A stretch of 6,306 nucleotides of DNA, from contig PWPR01000131.1 in assembly GCA_003557085.1 (NCBI GenBank), positions 1 through 6,306 of the forward strand, read 5' to 3'. This stretch comes from Clostridia bacterium. Its GTDB lineage: Bacteria > Bacillota > UBA994 > PWPR01. The notes beneath the pieces were generated by a model. That model was not told the DNA's origin. It searched no databases and saw nothing but the letters and a program-made list of their open reading frames with translations. Position 1 is the stretch's first letter, and every line of letters starts with the position of its first letter. Below, in pieces: positions 1 through 5,248 of the stretch. Position numbers and translations under genes: made by a program.

Positions 1-145
1 CATACCCTGTTTGCAAAAGACCTACGTTTCTAAAAGGGTCGAAACCTGGCATAGTCTTAAACAATCCTGTTAACGAATCAAACTTTCCTGTTGATATACC
101 CGAGTTAAACTCTTTTCCACCTAAGCTGAGTATTTTTCTGCTCAT
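1..145 (-). CDS. 5' end of a hypothetical phage protein (probably structural), cut by window edge
   Basis: This is an open frame of 48 codons that starts at the ATG at 145..143 and runs off the left edge, so only the N-terminus is visible. It begins MSRKILSLGGKEF and contains the segment PGFDPFRNVGLLQTGY. The start codon overlaps the TGA stop of the preceding adaptor-like gene (ATGA), and an AAAAGG ribosome-binding sequence lies 12 bases upstream inside that gene, so the start is well supported. It is rich in Gly, Ser, Phe and Thr and has no signal peptide or membrane segment. I do not recognise the family from this fragment. A gene directly after a head-to-tail adaptor is commonly another virion protein (tail, stabiliser or decoration), which is an inference from position only. 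It is too short for the usual ORF length cut-off. Confidence 0.72.
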   Translation of the reverse strand, partial: MSRKILSLGGKEFNSGISTGKFDSLTGLFKTMPGFDPFRNVGLLQTGY

Positions 146-858
146 ATTTTTCTAAAACCTTTTCTTCTTAATTTAGTTTTAAAATTAGGATGCCTTTTCG
201 CATAAAATGACCTCATCTCTCTTACCATCTCGTCTTTAAGATTCTTTAAATAAGGAACCTTATCTGGCATGTTAATTTGTGCCCAATCTAATGCCGCACC
301 TATAGACAGTATTCTGTGGAAATCACTATCAAATCCTGGCACCTTGTCTGTATCACTAGGACTGAAAACATCCACACTTCTTTCAAAATGAATCCTTAAT
401 CCTTTGTCGGTAGTAACCTGGTTCTCATCTGGCTTGGGATATAAGAATATACTTCTTGCCTTGGCATCATATTGTAATGGAAGACCTGGTGTCTTCATGT
501 ACTCTGATAATGCTACCTTAATTTGTGTCTTATCTATTGCCCTAACTAATCGATAATCACCCTTACTATCTTTTACCTCAACTCTTTTAATCGTTCTTGC
601 CGTACTTGGTAGTTGATAATCTTGTTGCTCGTGATTAAGAGTAGTTGTTGCTATTGCAAAAGTTGTGGCATTTGAATCATTAAAATCCCAATCTGGTGTA
701 GAGTCCCAAATCCAGTTGTTGACTCTCCTATACCACTCATTTATATTTCTTGTTTTGTCGTTTATGTTATAGGTTGAGGTGTCATCTGTTGACAATCCTA
801 GTAACCCATTTACATCTTGGACAAGCCCTTGTTTATTGACTGTATCTGAAAATATCAT
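142..858 (-). CDS. Phage head-to-tail adaptor-like protein (SU10 adaptor type)
   Basis: A 238-residue soluble protein that probably forms part of the ring joining the portal to the tail in an assembled virion. The pattern resembles the phage SU10 adaptor family. It has an N-terminal helical part with aromatic residues (EWYRRVNNWIW, about 41-51), then the strand motif DYQLPSTARTIKRVEV (80-95; the family usually has Y-x-L-P before a strand that reads R/K-V-x-x-V). This is followed by GLPLQYDAKARSIFLYPKPD (125-144, the usual 'G-x-P-x-x-Y ... i-x-L-Y-P-x-P' hairpin), a basic strand (RIHFERS), and a closing helix rich in Ala (LSIGAALDWAQ, 184-194). The C-terminus is strongly basic (KTKLRRKGFRKI). 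No catalytic motif is seen. The ATG overlaps the stop of the 66-residue gene by 4 bases, and an AGGAGG lies 13 bases upstream. The family is recognised by eye. It could instead be a different neck or tail-completion protein of similar fold. Confidence 0.68.
   Translation of the reverse strand: MIFSDTVNKQGLVQDVNGLLGLSTDDTSTYNINDKTRNINEWYRRVNNWIWDSTPDWDFNDSNATTFAIATTTLNHEQQDYQLPSTARTIKRVEVKDSKGDYRLVRAIDKTQIKVALSEYMKTPGLPLQYDAKARSIFLYPKPDENQVTTDKGLRIHFERSVDVFSPSDTDKVPGFDSDFHRILSIGAALDWAQINMPDKVPYLKNLKDEMVREMRSFYAKRHPNFKTKLRRKGFRKI
158..163 (-). promoter_or_regulatory. Probable Shine-Dalgarno AAAAGG for the gene starting at 145
   Basis: On the minus strand AAAAGG (163..158) precedes the ATG at 145 by 12 bases. 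Like the site before the adaptor gene it lies inside the upstream coding sequence and has a long spacer. It is a partial match to the consensus and supports the start of the truncated gene. Confidence 0.4.
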
Positions 859-1055
859 TTTTCTTTTTTAACCTCCTCTAAGAATTTTATATAATCCTTA
901 GTTTCGGAAATTACTAGTTGCACTTGACCTAATAGATTCTCTAGATTTTTGTCCGCTAAACTTCTCCTAGAGATATATCTCTCTTTTAATTCTGCCCTAT
1001 GAAGCTTATCCTTTTCTTCTTGCAAAACCTGCTCTAATGTTTCTTTTTTATTCAT
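855..1055 (-). CDS. Small charged, helical (coiled-coil-like) phage protein, unknown function
   Basis: A 66-residue protein of unknown function and family. It is dominated by Lys, Glu, Leu and Arg with no Pro or Cys and only one Gly (residue 43), and hydrophobic residues recur at heptad-like spacing (for example LEQVLQEEKDKLHRAELKER at 7-26, then LVISETKDYIKFLEEVKKEK at 47-66). This suggests two long helices or a helical hairpin around residues 39-45. It has no signal peptide or membrane segment. Its start overlaps the end of the 4,6-dehydratase gene by 8 bases and its stop overlaps the adaptor start by 4 bases. That exact fit between two confident genes is the main evidence that it is real. 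Its last codons (Glu-Glu-Val) also carry the AGGAGG ribosome-binding site for the adaptor gene. By position it is likely a small virion, assembly or scaffolding-type protein, but that is inference. Confidence 0.7.
   Translation of the reverse strand: MNKKETLEQVLQEEKDKLHRAELKERYISRRSLADKNLENLLGQVQLVISETKDYIKFLEEVKKEK
872..877 (-). promoter_or_regulatory. Strong Shine-Dalgarno AGGAGG for the adaptor-like gene
   Basis: Reading the minus strand, AGGAGG occurs at 877..872 inside the last codons of the 66-residue gene, followed by a 13-base A-rich spacer to the ATG at 858. The spacing is longer than the usual 5 to 9 bases, so initiation may also depend on coupling through the ATGA overlap. It is the only full consensus ribosome-binding site noticed just upstream of a start in the window, which favours strong production of this presumed structural protein. 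Confidence 0.6.
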
Positions 1056-2028
1056 ATAACCAATTATTGTTTTTAATATACCAGTTTATAGTTTTGGTTA
1101 AACTTTCTTCAAATGTTTTAGGATATTTGAATCCCATTTTTTCTAATTTTGTGCCATCTAATGAATATCTTATATCGTTGCCTGGTCTTTTACTATGGAA
1201 ATCTGTTAGTTCATATTTAAGTGGTTTGCCAAGTACCTTTGAAACAAACTCTGCCATATCCATATTAGTCATCTCTCTTTCACCAGATATATTGTATTTA
1301 TCTCCTGATTTGTGATTTTCTGTTAAGAACAAAAGTGCTTTTAAAACATTTCTGGCATGAACATAAAACCTTGAACCTGAATTTCCTTTTTGCGAATGTA
1401 TTTGTATTTTTTCTCCTTTTAGTATTTTTCTTATACAAAGTGGTATGAACTTTTCTGCGTGCTGTCTTTCTCCAAAAACGTTTACTGTATGCGTTATTAT
1501 CGAAGGTATCTTATATGTGTTTTCAAATGCTACTACCAGTTCTTCCCCACCTGCCTTTGATGCCGAATAAGGGTTGGTTGCTCTATATCTATCCCATTCT
1601 TTATATGTCGTTTCTCCGGGTGCTGGTCCAAACACCTCATCAGTTGAAAAGTATATAAACAGTTTTGGCATAACCTCTCTGGCATAATTCAGTATATTAC
1701 AAGTCCCTACAACATTATCCATCACAAACGATAGTGGGTCTTCTATACTTCTATCTACATGCGAACTCGCCGCAACATGCCAGATATAATCTACCTTTCC
1801 TATTTTCTTTTTTATAAATGTGCCCAATGGTGCTTTTAAATCCCACCACACAAACTGAACTCTCTTTTTGTGTTCTTGCCAATCCTCTATATCCAAGAGT
1901 CTTTCAAGGTTTCCTGACATATCTAGTCTGTCTAGTATGACTATTTCCCAATCTGTTTCTCTTAAAAGTCCTTCTACTAAATGACTTCCAATAAATCCTG
2001 CTGCACCTGTAATCAAAACCTTACTCAT
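1048..2028 (-). CDS. Nucleotide-sugar 4,6-dehydratase (RmlB-like extended SDR)
   Basis: A 326-residue NAD-dependent extended short-chain dehydrogenase that most resembles dTDP-glucose 4,6-dehydratase, which converts dTDP-glucose to dTDP-4-keto-6-deoxyglucose in the cytoplasm. The N-terminal Rossmann motif GAAGFIG is at 8-14. The segment AASSHVDRSIEDP (86-98) matches the RmlB 'AAESHVDRSI' region. The catalytic triplet Thr129-Asp130-Glu131 sits in STDEVFG, where Asp and Glu distinguish dehydratases from 4-epimerases. Tyr154 and Lys158 form the YxxxK pair in NPYSASKAG. The C-terminal RPGNDIRYSLD (281-291) is typical of RmlB substrate-binding loops. RmlB enzymes are usually somewhat longer (about 340-360 residues). 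The start overlaps the preceding gene by 8 bases and no strong ribosome-binding site precedes it. The exact nucleotide (dTDP, UDP, GDP or CDP) is not settled; the TDE motif favours dTDP-glucose. Confidence 0.9.
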   Translation of the reverse strand: MSKVLITGAAGFIGSHLVEGLLRETDWEIVILDRLDMSGNLERLLDIEDWQEHKKRVQFVWWDLKAPLGTFIKKKIGKVDYIWHVAASSHVDRSIEDPLSFVMDNVVGTCNILNYAREVMPKLFIYFSTDEVFGPAPGETTYKEWDRYRATNPYSASKAGGEELVVAFENTYKIPSIITHTVNVFGERQHAEKFIPLCIRKILKGEKIQIHSQKGNSGSRFYVHARNVLKALLFLTENHKSGDKYNISGEREMTNMDMAEFVSKVLGKPLKYELTDFHSKRPGNDIRYSLDGTKLEKMGFKYPKTFEESLTKTINWYIKNNNWLYE

Positions 2029-2683
2029 TGTTCTTTAATATAAATTTTGTAATCTTATTTTTAATCAACTTGCAATTAGGGATTATACAATGTCCTCCTA
2101 TTTTGCCTTTCATGTATTTTAATACTGGTCTTATTACATTATCCATTCCCATTTTTTTATAACCTTCGTTATATGTTTTGTTTGACTCTGTATAAATCTT
2201 ATTAAAATCTAGGTTATTCTTTTTGCACCACTTGTAAAGTATTTTGTTGAACATTATATTCCAGCCATAATATGTTGTTGACCATATTTTTAATGCTTCT
2301 GTTTCTTCTGGTTTATCCATTTCTACTATATTTATTCCGAATCCTTCAAAATATTCCTTTAATTCTTTGCTTTTGGGTGCTAAATATTTTACAAATGTTT
2401 TTATTGATTCTGATAGATTGGGATGTACTCCTCTAACAGGACTGTGATATGCACCAAGTTTTGTACTTGTTCCTACTGGTGCTGTTGAATGTATTACTGT
2501 GTATTTGGGATTGTATGCTCTTTGATATTTGCGAACTTCTTTTATAAACTTTTTTGAGTAGGGAAAGCAGATATGTATTATATCAAAACTATCATTAATT
2601 ATTGTCTTGTCGTGCATCTTGCCTCCTATAACCCTATGCAAAGATGTTCCTATTTGCCCTGCACCTATAATCAAACTTTTCAT
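2021..2683 (-). CDS. Minimal UDP-glucose/GDP-mannose dehydrogenase-like protein
   Basis: A 220-residue Rossmann protein related to the nucleotide-sugar dehydrogenases that oxidise UDP- or GDP-hexoses to uronic acids. Visible landmarks are the dinucleotide-binding motif IIGAGQIG (5-12), HSTAPVGTSTKLGA (65-78, the conserved strand-loop of the family NAD domain), VRGVHPNL (83-90), a central helix with Lys132 and Asn142 (EALKIWSTTYYGWN), and IGGHCIIPN (195-203). In that last motif Cys199 aligns with the catalytic Cys of the 'GGHCIPVDP' motif. Two things are odd. Normal members are about 400-450 residues and have a C-terminal UDP-binding domain, which is absent here, and the second half of the N-terminal Rossmann fold is shortened, with only about 25 residues between GAGQIG and the strand IIHICFPY. 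It may be a streamlined dehydrogenase, a different oxidoreductase of the same fold, or a degenerate remnant. The intact frame and precise gene overlaps argue against decay. Confidence 0.72.
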   Translation of the reverse strand: MKSLIIGAGQIGTSLHRVIGGKMHDKTIINDSFDIIHICFPYSKKFIKEVRKYQRAYNPKYTVIHSTAPVGTSTKLGAYHSPVRGVHPNLSESIKTFVKYLAPKSKELKEYFEGFGINIVEMDKPEETEALKIWSTTYYGWNIMFNKILYKWCKKNNLDFNKIYTESNKTYNEGYKKMGMDNVIRPVLKYMKGKIGGHCIIPNCKLIKNKITKFILKNNE

Positions 2684-3591
2684 ATTTTATTAAACATTGT
2701 TTTAAAACGATTTACATAAGTATGATTTTTTAATGCCTCCTGATGTCCTGCTTCTCTTATTTCCTCTCTTTCTTTGGGGTGTTCCTGGTAATATTTAACT
2801 AGTTTTTCTGCTTCTTCTGATGTTTCAAAATATACTTTATGAACTTTGTCTTTGAAAAACTCATCATAATCTGGATATTTCTTTGTCAGACAGAACCCTG
2901 AACACATTGGTATTATCCAAGACCTGTTTGATGTGTATCCTGGAACATCCCAAAAATGTGATATGTCTAATGATACATCTGCTGTTCCATATATTTCTGG
3001 CATTTTTCTATAAATATTTGCTCTTTTTTTGTCATCTGTGCTATTTATTTGTTTACCATTTGTTCTCTTTAATATATCAGAAACAATCTTTGCTCTTTTA
3101 CTTCGCCAATTTACATCAGATATTTGTCCTATAAAAACAAGTGATTCTTTATATTTGGGGTCTGTATGCCTTTCTTTTATCTCATAACAAGCTAATGGTA
3201 GATATTCTGCTTCTAAGTTATAGTAGTACTTGTAGTATTTCTTTTGTCCTTTGTTTGAAACAAACATCTTATCTATTGTCTTTGACAAGTCCGTTTTAAT
3301 TGTACCTCTCGTTCTTTCATCTCTATAGTCCCCAAACCAGAATATTATTTTCGCATCAGTATTATTCTTAATCTTATTTCTTGCCCAAGGATTATAAACA
3401 ATATCGCTATATGCATAAAGAACTATATCTGGTTTAAATTCAATAACCTTATCTGCGAATGAACTATCATACATACTATCTACAAAGATATAATCTATAT
3501 TCATTTTTGAAAGTGCTTCCTGTATTCCTTTAAAGTGCGGACACTCTAATTCGTATTCGGGGTATTTACACCCACATACTGCTACTCTCAT
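2680..3591 (-). CDS. CgeB-like GT-B glycosyltransferase (Glyco_trans_1_2 type)
   Basis: A 303-residue soluble glycosyltransferase predicted to move a sugar from a nucleotide donor to an unknown acceptor. The two-domain GT-B layout is visible. The N-terminal Rossmann half (about 1-140) holds strands such as MRVAVCGC, DIVLYAYSD and KIIFWFGDYRD. The C-terminal half begins at LVFIGQISDVNWRSKRAKIV (151-170). The C-terminal signature is that of CgeB-type proteins: an Asn-Arg at 222-223 followed by PMCSGFCLTKKYPDYDEFF (228-246), a strand with VYFETSEEAEKLVKYY (253-268), HPKEREEIREAG (271-282) and HTYVNRFKTM (290-299). The usual 'R-x-F-E-x-x-A-C-G' reads N-R-S-W-I-I-P-M-C-S-G here. No membrane segment or signal peptide is seen. 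It overlaps both neighbours by 4 bases (ATGA), suggesting translational coupling. Donor and acceptor cannot be read from sequence; the neighbouring aminosugar genes suggest a deoxyaminosugar, by inference. Confidence 0.82.
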   Translation of the reverse strand: MRVAVCGCKYPEYELECPHFKGIQEALSKMNIDYIFVDSMYDSSFADKVIEFKPDIVLYAYSDIVYNPWARNKIKNNTDAKIIFWFGDYRDERTRGTIKTDLSKTIDKMFVSNKGQKKYYKYYYNLEAEYLPLACYEIKERHTDPKYKESLVFIGQISDVNWRSKRAKIVSDILKRTNGKQINSTDDKKRANIYRKMPEIYGTADVSLDISHFWDVPGYTSNRSWIIPMCSGFCLTKKYPDYDEFFKDKVHKVYFETSEEAEKLVKYYQEHPKEREEIREAGHQEALKNHTYVNRFKTMFNKI

Positions 3592-4253
3592 TGCGTTTTT
3601 GCTTTATAAACTATCCCAGCATATCTTCTTTCAAGTTCTCTGTCATATTCACCACTTTCCCCCTTTCTTTTTAGTGAATAACTACCTACGTGTTCTACTA
3701 AAACATCTGGTCTTATTATTGCTTTAAACTTCTTGTTAAATCTGTGTGCCCATTCAGAGTCTTGTCCATATAAGTAGAAATCTTCATCAAAATATCCTAC
3801 TTTATCAAATATTTCTTTTTTATAAAGAACACATTGTCCTGCAAAAACACCATTCGCTTTCTTGGGTGGTTTATTTTCTGGCTTACTTGCTCTCTGTTCT
3901 GAGCAAGAAGTTTCTGTAACCATTGGAAGTGCTACATACTCTATACTTTCCATTAATTTCGTCAGCCAACCTTTCGGCACAAATACATCACTATCCATTA
4001 TACATACATAATCACAAGTGGATTCTTTAATAAGTTTGTTCCAAATCTTTGATATATTTGATACATTCGGTCTGTTGTCATATAAATTTAATTTGAAAGG
4101 ATGGTCTGTATTTTCAACTATATGTGCCACACACTTCTTTTCTACCTCTGGGTCTTTATATTTCAAAACTATTATTTCAACCCTTTTTGTCTCTTGTTCT
4201 GTTGTTAAAGGTTCTTTAACTATTTTTAATATATCTTTTATTGTTTGTTTCAT
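3588..4253 (-). CDS. Family 2 (GT-A) glycosyltransferase
   Basis: A 221-residue GT-A enzyme that should transfer a sugar from a nucleotide donor using a divalent metal. After a 20-residue leader rich in Lys, Glu and Thr, the first strand VEIIVLKYKDPE (25-36) and the helix that follows match the nucleotide-binding start of family 2. DYVCIMDSDVFVPKGWLTKL (81-100) contains the Asp-Ser-Asp metal motif (87-89). GVFAGQCVLYKKEIFDKVG (135-153) is the acceptor-side strand and helix common to this family. FYLYGQDSEWAHRF (159-172) holds the acidic catalytic-loop residues, and EHVGS (187-191) supplies the late His often seen after it. It is small for the family but all core motifs are present. There is no membrane helix, unlike many LPS or lipid-linked transferases. 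It starts 2 bases after the kinase-like gene and overlaps the next gene by 4 bases. Confidence 0.87.
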   Translation of the reverse strand: MKQTIKDILKIVKEPLTTEQETKRVEIIVLKYKDPEVEKKCVAHIVENTDHPFKLNLYDNRPNVSNISKIWNKLIKESTCDYVCIMDSDVFVPKGWLTKLMESIEYVALPMVTETSCSEQRASKPENKPPKKANGVFAGQCVLYKKEIFDKVGYFDEDFYLYGQDSEWAHRFNKKFKAIIRPDVLVEHVGSYSLKRKGESGEYDRELERRYAGIVYKAKTQ

Positions 4254-4255
4254 TT

Positions 4256-4807
4256 TTATTTATATAAATTCCATTCTTCTGTATCCTCAAACACATTCTT
4301 TTTTAATAATTCTATTGAACGATTTATATGTTCTTCGTCGTTGAAAGGTGATTGCCAATCTCTGCCCAATGGTGTTTTGATTCCCTTTCTTGCTCTTGTA
4401 AAATCTATAAGTTTTATATTTTTACCATCTGTTACCATATTACAGGGTGCGAAATCTCTATGTTCTACATTTAACCTTTTAAGTTCATCTCTTAATCCTT
4501 CTAGCCATTTTATAAGTTTTTCTTTGCCAATCTCTTTTACTACACTTGGGTAGAAAAGATAATCCCCCTTTGGTCTCCCGTTCATCCCCATTGTTCTGCC
4601 ACCATTTTTCATAATAAACCCTGCATCTGTTTCTTTTATAAACTCTATAAAGTAGGGACTCCTATATCTTTTAAGAAAGTTTATTTCTGTAAACATTCTT
4701 TCCTTCGCTTCTGGAAAATATTTAAATACTTTTCTGACAGTATCTCCTTCTATAACTATAAATGATTCTCCGCTTTCTATTATTTTTTGATTACCACTAT
4801 CGTCCAT
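4256..4807 (-). CDS. Small protein-kinase-fold phosphotransferase (WaaP/Kdo-kinase-like)
   Basis: A 183-residue protein with the core of a protein-kinase-like fold, predicted to transfer phosphate from ATP. Visible elements are a strand VRKVFKYF (24-31) with Lys26 or Lys29 as the candidate ATP lysine, Glu41 in a following helix (FTEINFLKRY) as its likely partner, the catalytic loop HRDFAPCN (116-123) with Asp118 and Asn123 at normal HRDxxxxN spacing, and LIDFTRA (133-139), where Asp135 in a DFT takes the place of DFG. No clear glycine-rich loop is seen. The length is much less than a eukaryotic-type kinase and closer to WaaP, Kdo-kinase or YrbL-like sugar and LPS kinases. Its place between a methyltransferase and a glycosyltransferase favours a glycan or sugar substrate, although a protein substrate is possible. 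The start overlaps the methyltransferase gene by 28 bases, the largest overlap in the window, and has no strong ribosome-binding site. Confidence 0.75.
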   Translation of the reverse strand: MDDSGNQKIIESGESFIVIEGDTVRKVFKYFPEAKERMFTEINFLKRYRSPYFIEFIKETDAGFIMKNGGRTMGMNGRPKGDYLFYPSVVKEIGKEKLIKWLEGLRDELKRLNVEHRDFAPCNMVTDGKNIKLIDFTRARKGIKTPLGRDWQSPFNDEEHINRSIELLKKNVFEDTEEWNLYK

Positions 4808-5247
4808 ATATAGTTGTTAAGTTTCTTGTGTTCTTTTGTTTCTGATTTAAATTTTATATCTTTTCTTGATTGATGCTTTCTTATAAACTTTGGAACTTCT
4901 CCTCTAAACTTATTTGCAGGTTCATCAAAATGTTCTTTTGGTCCTGTAAATATTATTGTTCCTTTTTTAATTTTTTTATAAACTCTTCCTACATCATAGG
5001 AGTGTGTATAAACATAATATACATCTGCTTTTGGTATTGGGTCTTTATAATAATCTCCAAACATTGCCTGTTCTATTCCTCTTTCAAGTGCCTTCTTGCA
5101 GTTATCTTCACTTTTATCAAATGCTATTCTGCTTTTACAATTTTTAAGTTGCGATAAAAACTCTCCTTGGTGTGCTCCCAGGTCGCATACTACTTTATTC
5201 TCGGCGTAAGGTTCTATATATTTTATAAGTTGCTTTGGCGTATTCAT
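4780..5247 (-). CDS. Small SAM-dependent methyltransferase-like protein
   Basis: A 155-residue protein with a class I methyltransferase fold signature. Motif I is VVCDLGAHQGEFL (19-31), with Asp22, Gly24 and Gly28 in the SAM-binding loop. Asp44 ends the second strand (RIAFDKSEDN) and would contact the SAM ribose. GDYYKD (64-69) and the strand ADVYYVYTHSYD (74-85) match motifs II to IV. A later strand GTIIFTGPKE (96-105) and the terminal strand pair around NYIWTIVVIKK (145-155) complete a compact fold. It is short for the class, which usually runs 200 residues or more, and has little room for a substrate-recognition insert. It starts 1 base after the aminotransferase stop. The substrate is not readable; O- or N-methylation of a cassette sugar is the natural guess from position. 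A SAM-binding protein without methyltransfer activity cannot be excluded. Confidence 0.72.
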   Translation of the reverse strand: MNTPKQLIKYIEPYAENKVVCDLGAHQGEFLSQLKNCKSRIAFDKSEDNCKKALERGIEQAMFGDYYKDPIPKADVYYVYTHSYDVGRVYKKIKKGTIIFTGPKEHFDEPANKFRGEVPKFIRKHQSRKDIKFKSETKEHKKLNNYIWTIVVIKK

Positions 5248-5248
5248 T

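Noticed and set aside
859..1050. Similar T-rich runs (ttctttttta) near 861 and 1041 as a repeat
   Set aside because: Both are simply Lys-Lys-Glu type codons read on the complement at the ends of the 66-residue gene; they are too short and of too low complexity to count as a repeat.
2021..2683. Dehydrogenase-like gene as a frameshifted pseudogene
   Set aside because: The frame is intact, the ends overlap both neighbours in the same way as the other genes, and the key Gly, Lys and Cys motifs are kept. A compact functional protein is more likely, though not proven.
1037..5157. Plus-strand open frames at 1037-1315, 2883-3134, 4018-4344, 4245-4553 and 4870-5157
   Set aside because: Each lies antisense within confident minus-strand genes. 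They encode low-complexity Phe/Leu/Ile/Ser-rich peptides, which is what the complement of AT-rich, Lys/Glu-rich coding sequence gives. None has recognisable motifs.
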